From: an uncultured Lachnospiraceae bacterium | Lineage (GTDB): Bacteria > Bacillota > Clostridia > Lachnospirales > Lachnospiraceae | Length of the DNA stretch: 64,000 nucleotides | Direction of reading: 5' to 3' | NCBI GenBank assembly: GCA_902781895.1 | Contig: CACZLA010000002.1 | Coordinates: 27,369-91,368 of the forward strand | Shown: in pieces, positions 1-9,413 of the stretch | Layout of the letters: every line of letters begins with the position of its first letter | Position numbering within the stretch: position 1 is the stretch's first letter | Position numbers and translations under genes: made by a program | The notes under the pieces: generated by a model | Databases searched by the model: none | Told to the model about the DNA's origin: nothing | The model's input: only the letters and a program-made list of their open reading frames with translations

Positions 1-19
1 CCTTTCTCTCATAGAAAGG
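1..19 (-). terminator. Hairpin at the window edge, possible terminator
   Basis: CCTTTCT pairs with AGGAAAG read as its complement (AGAAAGG), giving a 7 bp stem with a 5 nt loop just after the stop codon of the nucleotidyltransferase gene. A U-run downstream would lie outside the window, so the terminator reading cannot be confirmed. Confidence 0.3.
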
Positions 20-29
20 TATGTCTGGC

Positions 30-956
30 TTACCATTTTTCTTCGACATAAACGCCTTCTTCTCTCAGTTCCTTTAATCTCTGCTTTACCTGCTCAAGCT
101 CTTCAACATAAGTCATTCCAAACCAGGTTTCATCCGTCAGTATACATCTGACTCTTCCGATACCCCTGTCCAGCATATCCTGAACTGCATCGGAAATGGT
201 TTCTTCAAACTTTTCAGGGTTATTTTTCACACCCTCAACAAATCTTTTCTCGAAGCTTGTCTCCAAATCATCTATAAATCCTTCAGAGAATGCCCATAAA
301 TTCATGGAAGCCATAGCATCATCCGGAAATACCTCATCGGCATTATCACCATCCGCAAGAATGCAGGCATGTCCATCTCTGTATACTATATTCTTCTTTT
401 CATCTACATGTATGAGATTGCTCTCTTCATTAACCTGACATACACCTCTGTTTACAGATCCTGTTTTTGAAAGTGTCTTAAGCAGATTGTAGCAGATACA
501 TGCATGACTGTCCGATTCTCCGGCACGGCTGAGGAATTCACTTGCTGCTTCAAATGCTCCTCTACCATAGAAATCATCCGCATTGATTGTAAGGAAGGCC
601 TTTCCCTTAAGAACCTCTCTCGCACTCCAGATAGCATGAGTAGTTCCCCATGGCTTTACTCTTCCTTCCGGATAGTCTATAGTTCCGGGATAATCATCCA
701 TAGACTGGAAAACATAAGAAACCTTTATCTTCTTACTTATTCTGTCTCCGATAACTTCCCTGAATCTGTCTTCAAAATCTCTTCTGATAACAAAAACTAT
801 TTCACCAAACCCGGCCTCAATAGCATCATAAATGGAATAGTCCATAAGAATATGTCCCATATCGTCAACTGCTTCTATCTGCTTTAATCCCTTGTAACGA
901 CTTCCCAGGCCGGCGGCCAGTATAAGCAGTACAGGCTTATTTCTATTTTCTCCCAT
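30..956 (-). CDS. Sugar-phosphate nucleotidyltransferase family protein
   Basis: A 308-residue nucleotidyltransferase of the GT-A fold. The N-terminal loop LAAGLGSRYKGLKQ (residues 13-26) is the nucleotide and pyrophosphate binding motif of NDP-sugar pyrophosphorylases, and NADDFYGR near residue 125 carries the metal-binding acidic pair. The family makes NDP-activated sugars or alditols from a sugar phosphate and an NTP. The exact substrate cannot be read from sequence. The start ATG is preceded by AAGGAG. It follows the LCP-family gene on the same strand by 37 nt, so both are probably cotranscribed. A cell-wall polymer precursor role is an inference from that neighbour. Confidence 0.8.
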   Translation of the reverse strand: MGENRNKPVLLILAAGLGSRYKGLKQIEAVDDMGHILMDYSIYDAIEAGFGEIVFVIRRDFEDRFREVIGDRISKKIKVSYVFQSMDDYPGTIDYPEGRVKPWGTTHAIWSAREVLKGKAFLTINADDFYGRGAFEAASEFLSRAGESDSHACICYNLLKTLSKTGSVNRGVCQVNEESNLIHVDEKKNIVYRDGHACILADGDNADEVFPDDAMASMNLWAFSEGFIDDLETSFEKRFVEGVKNNPEKFEETISDAVQDMLDRGIGRVRCILTDETWFGMTYVEELEQVKQRLKELREEGVYVEEKW

Positions 957-993
957 ATTGCTTCTCCTTATTCTTTAAACCCTGAATAATTAC

Positions 994-2535
994 TTATTCG
1001 TCTTCGTAATTATTCTTTTCATTATTTTCAAATGTTCCGTTCTTTACGTCCTCTGCATCCTGAGACTCGATATAAACATTTATCTCATCCTGAGTCAGGC
1101 TTTCTCCGTTAAGAACTTTGTTCATTAACTCTGTTGCCTTAGCAACATCATCTTTGTTTGGCTCCATTACATAAGCGCTACCACCAAGGGAGTAACACTT
1201 CTGTGTTGAATCTGCTCCTCCGACACTGTATGTAAGAACTGTCCAGCCACCATCACTGATAGTACTCTGAACAAGATATCCTACCTCATCCTTTTCCATA
1301 CTTGTCTGGAAGGAATTCTCCATCTGATCCATAACACTGCTGTAATTCATGAGCATATCTGAAGACTCCATCTTCTTGATAGTAGCCTTGATAACCTGCA
1401 TCTGGTTTCTTCCACGCTGTCTGTCTCCATCCTTAAACGCATGTCTTGCTCTTGCAAATCCAAGTGCCTGCTCACCATTCAGGTGATTTACGCCTGCTGT
1501 GAAAGAATAGGTTCCTTCTTCTGTTTCAGAAACAAAGCTGTACTCTGATTCAACATCAATACCACCGATCTTATCGATAATATCCTGGAAACCGGAGAAG
1601 TTCAGTCTTAAATAATAGCTGATATCTATATCGTAAAGCATCTCAAGTGTATCTATAGAACAGTCTATTCCGTAGATACCTGCATGTGTAAGCTTATCCT
1701 TCTGTCCGTTTGAAACCGAAAGCGGAACATAATAATCTCTAGGTGTTGAAACCAGGAGTATAGTATGAGTCTTATTGTTTACTGCTGCAATAATATTTAC
1801 ATCACTTCTGCTTCGCTGTGTAACAGAGCCAAATGTATCTATACCGCTGAAGTACATACAGAAATGATCCTTATCTGCTGTAGAATCATCATCATCATCT
1901 GCAACTTCTTCTTCGAACTGCTCCTCCATGATAACCTTCAGCCCACTTGAATAATCGAGATAGTCTTCTGAACTGTCGAGAGCAAGTATGGTTCCCTTAT
2001 TACATAATATACAGTTTACCGCTCCTGCATCGAAATCAGCTACAAGATCAAATATGCTTTCATACTGTTTTGTATTTATTGTCTGGCCTTCATCAGCCTG
2101 AATCTTATCTATAGTTTCCTGGATATGAGTCTGATCGTCTGTCGCTACCGTAGCAAATACATAATTATTTGCCACAGCATCATTGATAGAGCCTGCACTG
2201 TCATTTGCGGCTACATATACATTTATTTCTTCAACCTCGGTCTTAACACCGGTTACCTTATCTATAGTTTTATTGGTAATAGCAAGATAATAGATAGATG
2301 CACACATTATAATACACATTAATAGTGATATTACTACTGCACTTATCCTGAAGCCTTTCTTTTTCTTCTTTGTAAAGAAAAATACCAAAACAAAAAGTGC
2401 AACAAATACAACTGATGCGAGAATTATATATCCTTTGGGAATCATTTTTGTCTCAATGACATTATAGATTACCAGTACTGATAAAATGAGCTGCATTATT
2501 GCAAATATACGACCAACGATTTTTAACGTTTTCAT
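994..2535 (-). CDS. LytR-CpsA-Psr (LCP) family protein
   Basis: LCP enzymes transfer undecaprenyl-linked glycopolymers such as teichoic acids or capsule onto peptidoglycan. Three hydrophobic segments lie near the N-terminus (within about residues 5-100), followed by a long extracytoplasmic part. LCP hallmarks are RSRSDVN, STPRDYYV and the C-terminal ARARH...GDRQRGRNQ arginine cluster that binds pyrophosphate. The open frame extends 14 codons further upstream to 2577, but GAGGAG at 2549-2554 precedes the ATG at 2535 and lies inside that extension, so I chose 2535 (513 residues). The region between the first TMs and the LCP domain (about residues 90-220) is acidic and not recognised. It is divergent from rsmG. 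Confidence 0.85.
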   Translation of the reverse strand: MKTLKIVGRIFAIMQLILSVLVIYNVIETKMIPKGYIILASVVFVALFVLVFFFTKKKKKGFRISAVVISLLMCIIMCASIYYLAITNKTIDKVTGVKTEVEEINVYVAANDSAGSINDAVANNYVFATVATDDQTHIQETIDKIQADEGQTINTKQYESIFDLVADFDAGAVNCILCNKGTILALDSSEDYLDYSSGLKVIMEEQFEEEVADDDDDSTADKDHFCMYFSGIDTFGSVTQRSRSDVNIIAAVNNKTHTILLVSTPRDYYVPLSVSNGQKDKLTHAGIYGIDCSIDTLEMLYDIDISYYLRLNFSGFQDIIDKIGGIDVESEYSFVSETEEGTYSFTAGVNHLNGEQALGFARARHAFKDGDRQRGRNQMQVIKATIKKMESSDMLMNYSSVMDQMENSFQTSMEKDEVGYLVQSTISDGGWTVLTYSVGGADSTQKCYSLGGSAYVMEPNKDDVAKATELMNKVLNGESLTQDEINVYIESQDAEDVKNGTFENNEKNNYEDE

Positions 2536-2721
2536 ATGAATCTCATACTCCTCTAAATAAACTGTATTTAAAACCACTAGATACTATATCACATTATTTT
2601 AAATAATAATATATCAATTTTTCCAAAACTTTTGTGAATAATAATTATTATTATGGTACAATGACATAAATGTCCTAGCTTATGACATGCAGAAACTCTC
2701 AAATCACATAAGGAGCCACTC

Positions 2722-3444
2722 ATGAAAGATATTTCCTACTATTCAGATATACTCGGTATCTCTCTGTCCGACAAACAGCTCGAACAGTTTAATACATATA
2801 TGAATATGGTCATAGAAAAAAACAAAGTTGTAAATCTCACAGCCATCACAGATCCGGAAGAATTTCATCTGAAGCATTTTGCAGACAGTCTTTCGCTGAT
2901 CAGTGCTGTAAATCAGGCTTCTCCCATAGCAAATGAGGAAGTATCTGTTATAGATGTGGGAACCGGGGCAGGCTTTCCTGCCATACCGCTTAAGATAGCA
3001 TTTCCGAATATTCATCTGACACTTCTGGACTCAAAGAACAAAAGGATCAGCTTTTTAAATGATGTTATTTCCGAACTTTCTCTGGAAAATGTAACAACCA
3101 TTCACGGCCGCGCTGAGGAAGGTGCCCGCACTCCTGAGCTTAGAGATAATTTTGACTTTGCCGTTTCAAGAGCTGTTGCAAAGATGAATTCATTATCGGA
3201 ATACTGTCTTCCCTATGTAAAACCCGAGGGTTATTTCATAGCATACAAATCCGACAACATATCCGAAGAACTTGAGGAGGCAAAAAATGCAGTCTTCCTT
3301 CTGGGCGCTTATCCCGCAGAGGTTGTCCATTTTAAACTTGCCGACTCTGATATAGAGAGAAGCTTTGTGGTCATCAAAAAGAAGACCAATACTCCGAATA
3401 AATATCCAAGGGAATCAGGAAGTATTAAGAAATCTCCCTTATAA
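2722..3444 (+). CDS. rsmG: 16S rRNA (guanine-527-N7)-methyltransferase RsmG
   Basis: RsmG (GidB) methylates G527 of 16S rRNA with S-adenosylmethionine. The SAM-binding loop DVGTGAGFPAIPLKI lies near residues 78-92, and the family motif SRAVAKM is near residue 150. The 240-residue length is normal. AGGAG sits a few bases before the ATG. A weak promoter candidate TTGTGA / TACAAT with 19 nt spacing lies at 2632-2662. In many Firmicutes this gene follows mnmG on the same strand. Here it points the other way and is separated from mnmG by an exonuclease gene, with whose 3' end it overlaps by 20 bp tail to tail. Confidence 0.95.
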   Translation: MKDISYYSDILGISLSDKQLEQFNTYMNMVIEKNKVVNLTAITDPEEFHLKHFADSLSLISAVNQASPIANEEVSVIDVGTGAGFPAIPLKIAFPNIHLTLLDSKNKRISFLNDVISELSLENVTTIHGRAEEGARTPELRDNFDFAVSRAVAKMNSLSEYCLPYVKPEGYFIAYKSDNISEELEEAKNAVFLLGAYPAEVVHFKLADSDIERSFVVIKKKTNTPNKYPRESGSIKKSPL

Positions 3445-4399
3445 TACGTTTCTTTTCCAGCATCTTTTCGCGCTTATCCTTAAGCTCAATATATTTTCTT
3501 CGTTTTATCTTCTCAACACGTTCTATGGCAAATACGTCATCCCGGCTGTCTGATGCCGGTTTAAACTTGATGGTTGCCATTACATTTCCGTGGATCAGAC
3601 ATTTTCCCACAGCCACCTGATTTCCGCCATTCATCTGGAACCACTTTACTCTGCGCTTCGTCGGCTTGCCACACTTAGGACAGACTACGCCCGACAGTTC
3701 CTTATTGCTCATGGCATCCCTCTTGGATGGATATTCCATAGTGATACGTTCTATGATGCTGTTGTGGAAGTCCAGTATTTCCTCATCCTTTGACTTCGGA
3801 TGTCTGTAAATATCGTATGTGTACTTCTCCTTCAGATTCTTCAGATGCGCCCGCTGCATTACACGTGCCGTATAGTAAGCATCGTTAATTGCTGCGTGGA
3901 ATGGCTTATCCATTTCTATCTTCAGCATATCAACAGCCTTCTCAAGCTTGCATATGTCGCTGTTCTTCAGGTACATTTCCCCGAAGATCTGCTGTATGTT
4001 GAAATACTTAAGCGGAAACGGCAGCTTCTCCATCCGGTAGAAGTCCATGTTATTCTGAAGACAGAACAGATCGGCGGTGCCCCATGTACAGAAGGCATAT
4101 TCTTCACCTTCACTTAGACCTTCACCGCACCACTCAAGAAAATCCGTACAGGCAGACTTGAAATCCACGCCGTTACTCTTTAATTCTCTTTCATCATAAT
4201 TCAGAATCGTTCTTATATATTTGTGCAGTCTTTTATAGATCTTAGGCGTAATAAGCCTTCTGAAATCACCAATGATCTCATAGCTGTCACTCAGCTTATA
4301 TGCACCTATCTCTATTATCTCAAATGGAATCCTGGGATGTTCTCCTGCCTGCCCGTTGGGACTCTGGTTCCACTCGAGATCAAACACTATATAGTTCAT
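3425..4399 (-). CDS. DEDDh 3'-5' exonuclease domain protein
   Basis: A 324-residue protein with an RNase T/DnaQ-like exonuclease domain over about residues 1-190. Exo I is FDLEWN (catalytic D and E, residues 6-8), Exo II lies around NNMDFYRMEKL, and Exo III HAAINDAYYTARV carries the catalytic H and D. The type resembles ERI-1/KapD-like exonucleases. The C-terminal third carries CPKCGKPTKRR, half of a possible zinc site, then a lysine/arginine-rich tail that could bind nucleic acid. Substrate is unknown. It has its own strong promoter at 4443-4471 and AGGAGA ahead of the ATG. Confidence 0.8.
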   Translation of the reverse strand: MNYIVFDLEWNQSPNGQAGEHPRIPFEIIEIGAYKLSDSYEIIGDFRRLITPKIYKRLHKYIRTILNYDERELKSNGVDFKSACTDFLEWCGEGLSEGEEYAFCTWGTADLFCLQNNMDFYRMEKLPFPLKYFNIQQIFGEMYLKNSDICKLEKAVDMLKIEMDKPFHAAINDAYYTARVMQRAHLKNLKEKYTYDIYRHPKSKDEEILDFHNSIIERITMEYPSKRDAMSNKELSGVVCPKCGKPTKRRVKWFQMNGGNQVAVGKCLIHGNVMATIKFKPASDSRDDVFAIERVEKIKRRKYIELKDKREKMLEKKRIIREIS

Positions 4400-4442
4400 C
4401 TCTTCTCCTGTTAATGCACATTTCGTTAGCTTTTATTCTTGT

Positions 4443-4471
4443 GTTATAACATATAGGACTGTCTGTGTCAA
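4443..4471 (-). promoter_or_regulatory. Sigma-A-type promoter for the exonuclease gene
   Basis: On the minus strand TTGACA, 17 nt, TATAAC. It sits 44 nt before the exonuclease start and downstream of the convergent part of mnmG, so it reads only that gene. Confidence 0.7.
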
Positions 4472-4510
4472 AACACCATTTTACTTACAGCCTGACTAAC
4501 TCCATTTCTT

Positions 4511-6478
4511 TTACAGTCGGAGATACAGCATTATCATATTCACATCCGCCGGAGAAACTCCTGATATTCTTGATGCCTGTCCTATAGACTCAGGTCTGAT
4601 AAGCTCCAGCTTCTGCCGTGCCTCGATACGAAGATTCTTTACCTGACTGTAGTCTATGTCAGCAGGTATCTTCTTTTCTTCCATTTTAAGGAAATGCTGT
4701 ACCTGGCGGTTCTGTCTGTCTATATAACCCTCATATTTAATGGAAATGTTTATCTGCTCGATAATCTCTTTCGTGATAAGAAGTTCCGGTCTGTCGGAAT
4801 CTATGGGTGCTATCGACTCATAGCTGAACTCCGGTCTTCTGATGATGTCTGCCAGGGATACGGCTGTATGTACAGGGGAGCTGTTATGCTCCTTCATAAA
4901 CTCCTGTATGTTTTTGCCGGCACCTATCATAGTGTTCTTCAGTCTTTCTATCTCGGACAAAATGATTTCCCTCTTTTGACAGAACTCTTCATACCTTTTG
5001 TCATCGATAAGCCCTATCTCATGACCTATATCGGTAAGTCTGAGATCCGCATTGTCCTGTCTCAGAAGAAGCCTGTACTCGGCACGACTTGTCATCATAC
5101 GATAAGGTTCCTTCGTCTCCTTCGTAACCAGATCATCTATAAGAACTCCGATATATCCGTCCGATCGGGAAAGCACTATGGGCTCCTTTCCCTGAAGAAG
5201 TCTTGCGGCATTTATTCCTGCCATAAGTCCCTGTGCTCCGGCTTCCTCATAACCGCTGCTTCCGTTTATCTGTCCTGCTGAGAAAAGTCCCTTTACATTT
5301 TTAAACTCAAGTGAGGGTTTCAGATCTGTTGCTGATATACAGTCATACTCGATAGCATAAGCAGGTCTCACTATCTTTGCATTTTCAAGTCCCGGTACGG
5401 AGTGGACCATTCTGTACTGAACATCCTCAGGCATGGATGAGGACATTCCGTCCAGATACATTTCCGTAGTGAACTCGCCCTCCGGTTCAACAAAGAGCTG
5501 ATGCCTGTTCTTATCCGGAAACTTCATGATCTTATCTTCTATGGAAGGACAATATCTCGGACCGGTTCCCGTTATCACGCCACTGTAAAGCGGAGAACGG
5601 TCAATGTTCTCTCTTATTATCTCATGGGTATCTTCACCTGTATATGTGAGCCAGCAGGATATCTGTTCTCTTGCAATATCCTCTTCTTTATTCGTGAAGG
5701 AAAACGGCTGGATATGCTCGTCACCCTTCTGCTCACTCATTTTTGAAAAATCTATGGAATTCTTATCAAGTCTCGGAGGTGTTCCGGTCTTAAATCTTCT
5801 GAGGGGTATTCCTGCCTCCGTCATGGAGTCGGACAGATGATCTGCCGACATAAGTCCATTTGGTCCTGTATATGTTATCGTATCTCCATAGATGCACATT
5901 GCCTTTAGATATACACCTGTACAGAGAACTACAGCCTTCGCATGGTATACTGCCCCGGAGAAGGTTTTCACACCTGTTACCTTCGCAACTTTTTTTGCCT
6001 CCTCGAAGTAATCCTCCGTTTCCTCAGAAAGATTAGATGGGAATCTTTTCGCTGAATCAGATGAGGAATTGTCTTCATCTGTTATCTCATATATCAGCTC
6101 TGACACCTCGGCCTGTCTCAGGGTAAGATGCGGCTCTGCCTGAAGCGTCATTCTCATCTGCTTCGTGTATTCACCCTTATCAGCCTGAGCTCTCAGGGAA
6201 TGGACAGCCGGACCCTTTGATACATTCAGCATTTTTGACTGGATGTAGGTCTTATCTATATTTTTACCCATTTCTCCGCCCAGGGCATCTATCTCACGAA
6301 CCAGATGTCCCTTGGAGCTTCCTCCTATGTTTGGATTACAGGGCATCATGGCAACACTGTCCATGCTGACAGTGAACATGATCGTTTCAAATCCAAGCCG
6401 TGCGGCAGCGAGAGCCGCCTCGCAGCCTGCATGTCCTGCTCCTACTATTATAATGTCATATGTTTCTTCTACGTTCAT
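4511..6478 (-). CDS. mnmG: tRNA uridine-5-carboxymethylaminomethyl enzyme MnmG (GidA)
   Basis: MnmG with MnmE installs the (carboxymethyl)aminomethyl group at wobble U34 of several tRNAs, using FAD. The FAD-binding loop [13 protein letters not shown] is at residues 9-21. [26 protein letters not shown], and [13 protein letters not shown] are family signatures. The open frame begins at 6562, but the family start [13 protein letters not shown] corresponds to 6478, with AGGA 8 nt before it, giving 655 residues. That is slightly longer than usual because of a roughly 20-residue serine/acid-rich insertion near residue 155. The mnmE gene lies 80 nt upstream on the same strand, and that gap carries a dispersed TGACACTTATGTCA palindrome. 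Confidence 0.95.
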   Translation of the reverse strand: MNVEETYDIIIVGAGHAGCEAALAAARLGFETIMFTVSMDSVAMMPCNPNIGGSSKGHLVREIDALGGEMGKNIDKTYIQSKMLNVSKGPAVHSLRAQADKGEYTKQMRMTLQAEPHLTLRQAEVSELIYEITDEDNSSSDSAKRFPSNLSEETEDYFEEAKKVAKVTGVKTFSGAVYHAKAVVLCTGVYLKAMCIYGDTITYTGPNGLMSADHLSDSMTEAGIPLRRFKTGTPPRLDKNSIDFSKMSEQKGDEHIQPFSFTNKEEDIAREQISCWLTYTGEDTHEIIRENIDRSPLYSGVITGTGPRYCPSIEDKIMKFPDKNRHQLFVEPEGEFTTEMYLDGMSSSMPEDVQYRMVHSVPGLENAKIVRPAYAIEYDCISATDLKPSLEFKNVKGLFSAGQINGSSGYEEAGAQGLMAGINAARLLQGKEPIVLSRSDGYIGVLIDDLVTKETKEPYRMMTSRAEYRLLLRQDNADLRLTDIGHEIGLIDDKRYEEFCQKREIILSEIERLKNTMIGAGKNIQEFMKEHNSSPVHTAVSLADIIRRPEFSYESIAPIDSDRPELLITKEIIEQINISIKYEGYIDRQNRQVQHFLKMEEKKIPADIDYSQVKNLRIEARQKLELIRPESIGQASRISGVSPADVNMIMLYLRL

Positions 6479-6507
6479 TCTTTTATCCTGACTTTTTTGA
6501 ATCTGTC

Positions 6508-6524
6508 TTTTGACACTTATGTCA
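6508..6524 (+). repeat. Copy of a dispersed TGACACTTATGTCA repeat end
   Basis: TTTTGACACTTATGTCA here is identical to positions 19849-19865, the right end of the larger dispersed element near parS. It occupies the mnmE-mnmG gap. Confidence 0.55.
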
Positions 6525-6558
6525 CTATACCACAAAAAAAACTCCTGTGAATAGTAAT

Positions 6559-8016
6559 TCACTTTCCCATGCAGAATTCTGCAAATATCTTGTCTGCGAG
6601 GTCGTCTTCCAAAACTTCTCCTATTATTTCACCCAGAGATTCATAGGCGGCCATCAGATCTATAGTGAGGAAATCCTCTCCCATACCGGCATCGATTCCA
6701 TCTATCACCGTACTGAGACTCTGCCTTGCATCTGCAAGGGATGCCTTATGTCTCGACCTGGTTATATATATCTGATCATTATAGTCGATCTCTGAACTGA
6801 GGAACATATCTCTTATAAGGGCTTTAAGTTCTTCGATACCTTCGCCGGTCTTGGCTGAGATATACATCGTTTTAGAACTCTTCACTCCAACGTCTTTAAA
6901 CTTTTGTTCTATCCGATCCTCAAACTCTTTTGAAGCATCCTCTCTTATTTCACTGATCTTATCTATTTTATTATTTATTACTATTACATTCTTTCCGGAC
7001 AGGCTGTTCATTATTTCTTCATCCTCCGGAGAAATGTTTTCCGTTGCGTCCAGCAGCATAAGTACAAGATCAGCATCCTCTATACTTTCTTTTGCTTTAT
7101 CCACGCCGATCTTCTCAACCACATCCTCTGTTTCGCGAATACCGGCTGTATCGATAAGCCTCAGAAGTACTCCACCTATATCCACATACTCTTCAAGTGT
7201 ATCTCTTGTAGTTCCTTCTATCTCTGTAACTATCGCCCGTTCCTCACCCAGAAGACTGTTCAGCATAGAAGACTTGCCAACGTTTGGCTTTCCTACTATT
7301 ACGGTTCTGATACCTTCTCTGATTATCCTTCCTTCATCGGAGGTTGATATCATCCTGTCTATTCTGTCCATCACTTCCTGAACTTCCGGTCTGAGGGTTT
7401 CTGAAAAACCATCCAGACTGTAATGCTCCGGATCATCAAGGGCGGATTCTATATAGGCGGTCTGATAAAGAATCTTTTCCCGAAGAGCAACTATTTCTTC
7501 TTTAAGCTTTCCGGTCAGCTGATTTACAGATGTCTTAAGAGATCTGTCGGTTTCAGCAGAAATAACATCCATCACGGCCTCAGCCTCTGTCATATCTATC
7601 CTGCCTCCCAGAAAAGCTCTTTTAGTGAACTCTCCGGGTTCGGCAAGCCTAGCACCCCTTTTTACCAAAAGCTCTAATACTCTTTTAATAACATAAGGAC
7701 CACCGTGAACATCTATCTCGACTGTATCCTCGGTTGTATAGGTATGTGGTGCTTTCATAACAAGCACTACAGCTTCATCTATGGTGCGTAACGTTCCATT
7801 CTTTATTCCAGTCTCAGTTTCATTCTCAGCTCCTTCTTCTGCCTCAACAATCCTTCCGAATGCTGCCGTGAAGCTGTCCATTTCCGATATTCGTTTTTTT
7901 CCTATAAATATATCGTTGCATATACTTATGGCATCCGGTCCGCTCACCCTGATAATACCTATGGCTGATCTTGCCATACCTGTTGCAACGGCACATATGG
8001 TTTCATTTTTAAACAT
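6559..8016 (-). CDS. mnmE: tRNA modification GTPase MnmE (TrmE)
   Basis: MnmE is the K+-activated GTPase partner of MnmG in wobble-uridine modification. An N-terminal formyl-tetrahydrofolate binding domain begins [26 protein letters not shown]. The G domain shows GKPNVGKSS (G1), GTTRDT (G2 loop), DTAGIR (G3) and NKID (G4) between about residues 225 and 375. The protein ends FCMGK, the conserved CxGK C-terminus whose cysteine is needed for activity. The 485-residue length is a little above the usual 450-460. A 12 bp hairpin covers its likely ribosome binding site (see 8022-8053). Confidence 0.95.
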   Translation of the reverse strand: MFKNETICAVATGMARSAIGIIRVSGPDAISICNDIFIGKKRISEMDSFTAAFGRIVEAEEGAENETETGIKNGTLRTIDEAVVLVMKAPHTYTTEDTVEIDVHGGPYVIKRVLELLVKRGARLAEPGEFTKRAFLGGRIDMTEAEAVMDVISAETDRSLKTSVNQLTGKLKEEIVALREKILYQTAYIESALDDPEHYSLDGFSETLRPEVQEVMDRIDRMISTSDEGRIIREGIRTVIVGKPNVGKSSMLNSLLGEERAIVTEIEGTTRDTLEEYVDIGGVLLRLIDTAGIRETEDVVEKIGVDKAKESIEDADLVLMLLDATENISPEDEEIMNSLSGKNVIVINNKIDKISEIREDASKEFEDRIEQKFKDVGVKSSKTMYISAKTGEGIEELKALIRDMFLSSEIDYNDQIYITRSRHKASLADARQSLSTVIDGIDAGMGEDFLTIDLMAAYESLGEIIGEVLEDDLADKIFAEFCMGK

Positions 8017-8021
8017 AATAA

Positions 8022-8053
8022 AATCCCCGATTATCTGATATTAATCGGGGATT
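8022..8053 (-). promoter_or_regulatory. 12 bp hairpin abutting the mnmE start codon
   Basis: On the minus strand AATCCCCGATTA, an 8 nt loop, TAATCGGGGATT, then TTATT and the mnmE ATG. The only purine-rich Shine-Dalgarno candidate, GGGGA, lies in the 3' arm. It may be the terminator of the zinc-ribbon gene upstream, or it may mask the mnmE ribosome binding site, or both. Confidence 0.55.
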
Positions 8054-8109
8054 ATTTTAACATATATACTTTATGAGTTAAAGATTTAATACTGTCTTAG
8101 TAAATATCC

Positions 8110-8958
8110 TTAGAACATAAGTCCGAAGAATGCCATTTCTCCAACCTTTTCGATAGTGAACTGAAGAAGCATCATAGAGAACAAAACAACTGCCTCAGAG
8201 AAAACAGCCTTGTTAACCTTTGCATCTTCACTTCCGCCTGCAACCTCTTTAATAACCAGAACACTGAAACCGGTCCATACTGCTATAGCAGAATACTCAA
8301 ATATGCTTGCCATTGGTGAAGAGAAAAGTCCGAACAGGAACTCTGCTGCGATAGCAAATACAACATATACAGTGGTTGAACCGAGCATTCCGAGTATCTG
8401 CATGTATGAATAATTCTTAACCTTGTCTCTGAATATATATCCCGCAAGAGCTGTAAGGAAATATACTCCTGTCATTAATATAACAGTATAAAGAGCCTGA
8501 GTTGCTCTGAAGCCAATATCATATCCACCATAGGAGCTGTAATTTCCAAATGGAACATGAATAAGGATTAACAGGAATACTACTATAAGATCGAACATTC
8601 CAATAAGAAATCCCTGGATATGTCTTCCTCTGTCAATAACACTTCTGAATGCTGAGTAAGGTCTTGTGATTCCTTCACCAAACAGTCTCCACATATCAGC
8701 AAATACCATACCTGACTGACTTGGAGCCTTCTGAACATATATCATATTTGGCTGCATTCCGGGCTGCTGATATCCACCCTGCATCTGCTGCGGATATCCG
8801 CCCTGCATCTGCTGTTGATAACCGCCCTGCATCTGCTGTGGGTATCCACCCTGCATCTGCTGTGGCTGAGCCTGAACATCACCCGGTATAGGGTTTCCGC
8901 AAACTCCGCAGAACTTTGCACCATCAGGAAGTTCTGCTCCGCAACTAGGACAATTCAT
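8110..8958 (-). CDS. Zinc-ribbon, Q-rich repeat, multi-TM membrane protein
   Basis: A 282-residue protein of unknown function. Residues 3-20 form a zinc ribbon (CPSCGAELPDGAKFCGVCG). Residues 31-65 are tandem copies of an eight-residue unit like PQQMQGGY, encoded by near-identical 24 nt repeats around 8765-8870. The remainder has a cytoplasmic stretch then about five hydrophobic helices resembling Yip1-type membrane proteins. The ATG is preceded by AAGGAGG and a strong promoter lies at 9012-9040. The design (zinc ribbon, flexible Q/G/P linker, membrane domain) mirrors, in reverse order, the PrsW gene at 11998-13377. Slippage in the repeats could vary linker length. Confidence 0.7.
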   Translation of the reverse strand: MNCPSCGAELPDGAKFCGVCGNPIPGDVQAQPQQMQGGYPQQMQGGYQQQMQGGYPQQMQGGYQQPGMQPNMIYVQKAPSQSGMVFADMWRLFGEGITRPYSAFRSVIDRGRHIQGFLIGMFDLIVVFLLILIHVPFGNYSSYGGYDIGFRATQALYTVILMTGVYFLTALAGYIFRDKVKNYSYMQILGMLGSTTVYVVFAIAAEFLFGLFSSPMASIFEYSAIAVWTGFSVLVIKEVAGGSEDAKVNKAVFSEAVVLFSMMLLQFTIEKVGEMAFFGLMF

Positions 8959-9011
8959 ACTTAATTACCTCCTTAAAAACGCATCGAATAAACGATAACT
9001 TAACTTTGTTT

Positions 9012-9040
9012 ATTATAGTTTAAATGATAAAAGTTTGCAA
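9012..9040 (-). promoter_or_regulatory. Sigma-A-type promoter for the zinc-ribbon gene
   Basis: On the minus strand TTGCAA, 17 nt, TATAAT, with the -10 box 54 nt before the start codon. Confidence 0.75.
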
Positions 9041-9077
9041 TGTAGGATTTTTTGCACGATAATAATTGCTGATTCTG

Positions 9078-9276
9078 GTTCATGCAATTGTCAAACCTTC
9101 CTGCCTTTGAAAAAAAGTTCATGCAATTGTCAAACCTTCCTGCCTTCGGCAGTAAGTCGGTGCTACGCACCTACTGTTTGACAATGATGAGGCTTCGCCT
9201 CATATATGATCATAATAAAACAGCCCCCTTTGTAAGCAAGCTTACAGGGAACTGTTTATTATAATCATGCATGAAC
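9078..9276. repeat. Palindromic repeat element with duplicated left end
   Basis: The main unit spans 9117-9276 and is bounded by a 9 bp inverted repeat, GTTCATGCA (9117-9125) and TGCATGAAC (9268-9276). Inside are nested stems: ATTGTCAAAC (9126-9135) with GTTTGACAAT (9176-9185); GGTGC-TAC-GCACC; ATGAGGC (9187-9193) with GCCTCAT (9197-9203); and an imperfect arm around 9207-9267 centred on TAAGCAAGCTTA. The leftmost 30 bases are repeated exactly at 9078-9107, 39 nt upstream. No credible gene is present. It resembles a MITE/REP-type non-coding element. No transposase is nearby. Confidence 0.6.
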
Positions 9277-9338
9277 TCATTTTTCACAAAAGAAAAGGCC
9301 AAAAACCTTGATAAACAAAGTCCTCAGCCCTCCCGGAG

Positions 9339-9411
9339 TGGGCCGCCGGGGGCTCGAACCCCGCACACCCTGATTAAGAGTCAGGTGCTCTACCAAATGA
9401 GCTAGCGGCCC
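9339..9411 (-). tRNA. tRNA-Lys (anticodon CUU)
   Basis: The 73 nt cloverleaf reads from GGGCCGC at 9411, with acceptor partner GCGGCCC, D-arm GCTCA...TGGTAGAGC, anticodon stem CCTGA/TCAGG around loop CTCTTAA (anticodon CTT), and T-arm with GTTCGAGCC. The discriminator is A, and CCA is not encoded. It has a strong promoter at 9456-9484. Confidence 0.95.
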
Positions 9412-9413
9412 GT

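Noticed and set aside
9082-9264. A 60-codon open frame in the palindromic element
   Set aside because: It is made of the repeat itself, with MQLSNLPAF repeated because of the 30 nt duplication. There is no ribosome binding site.
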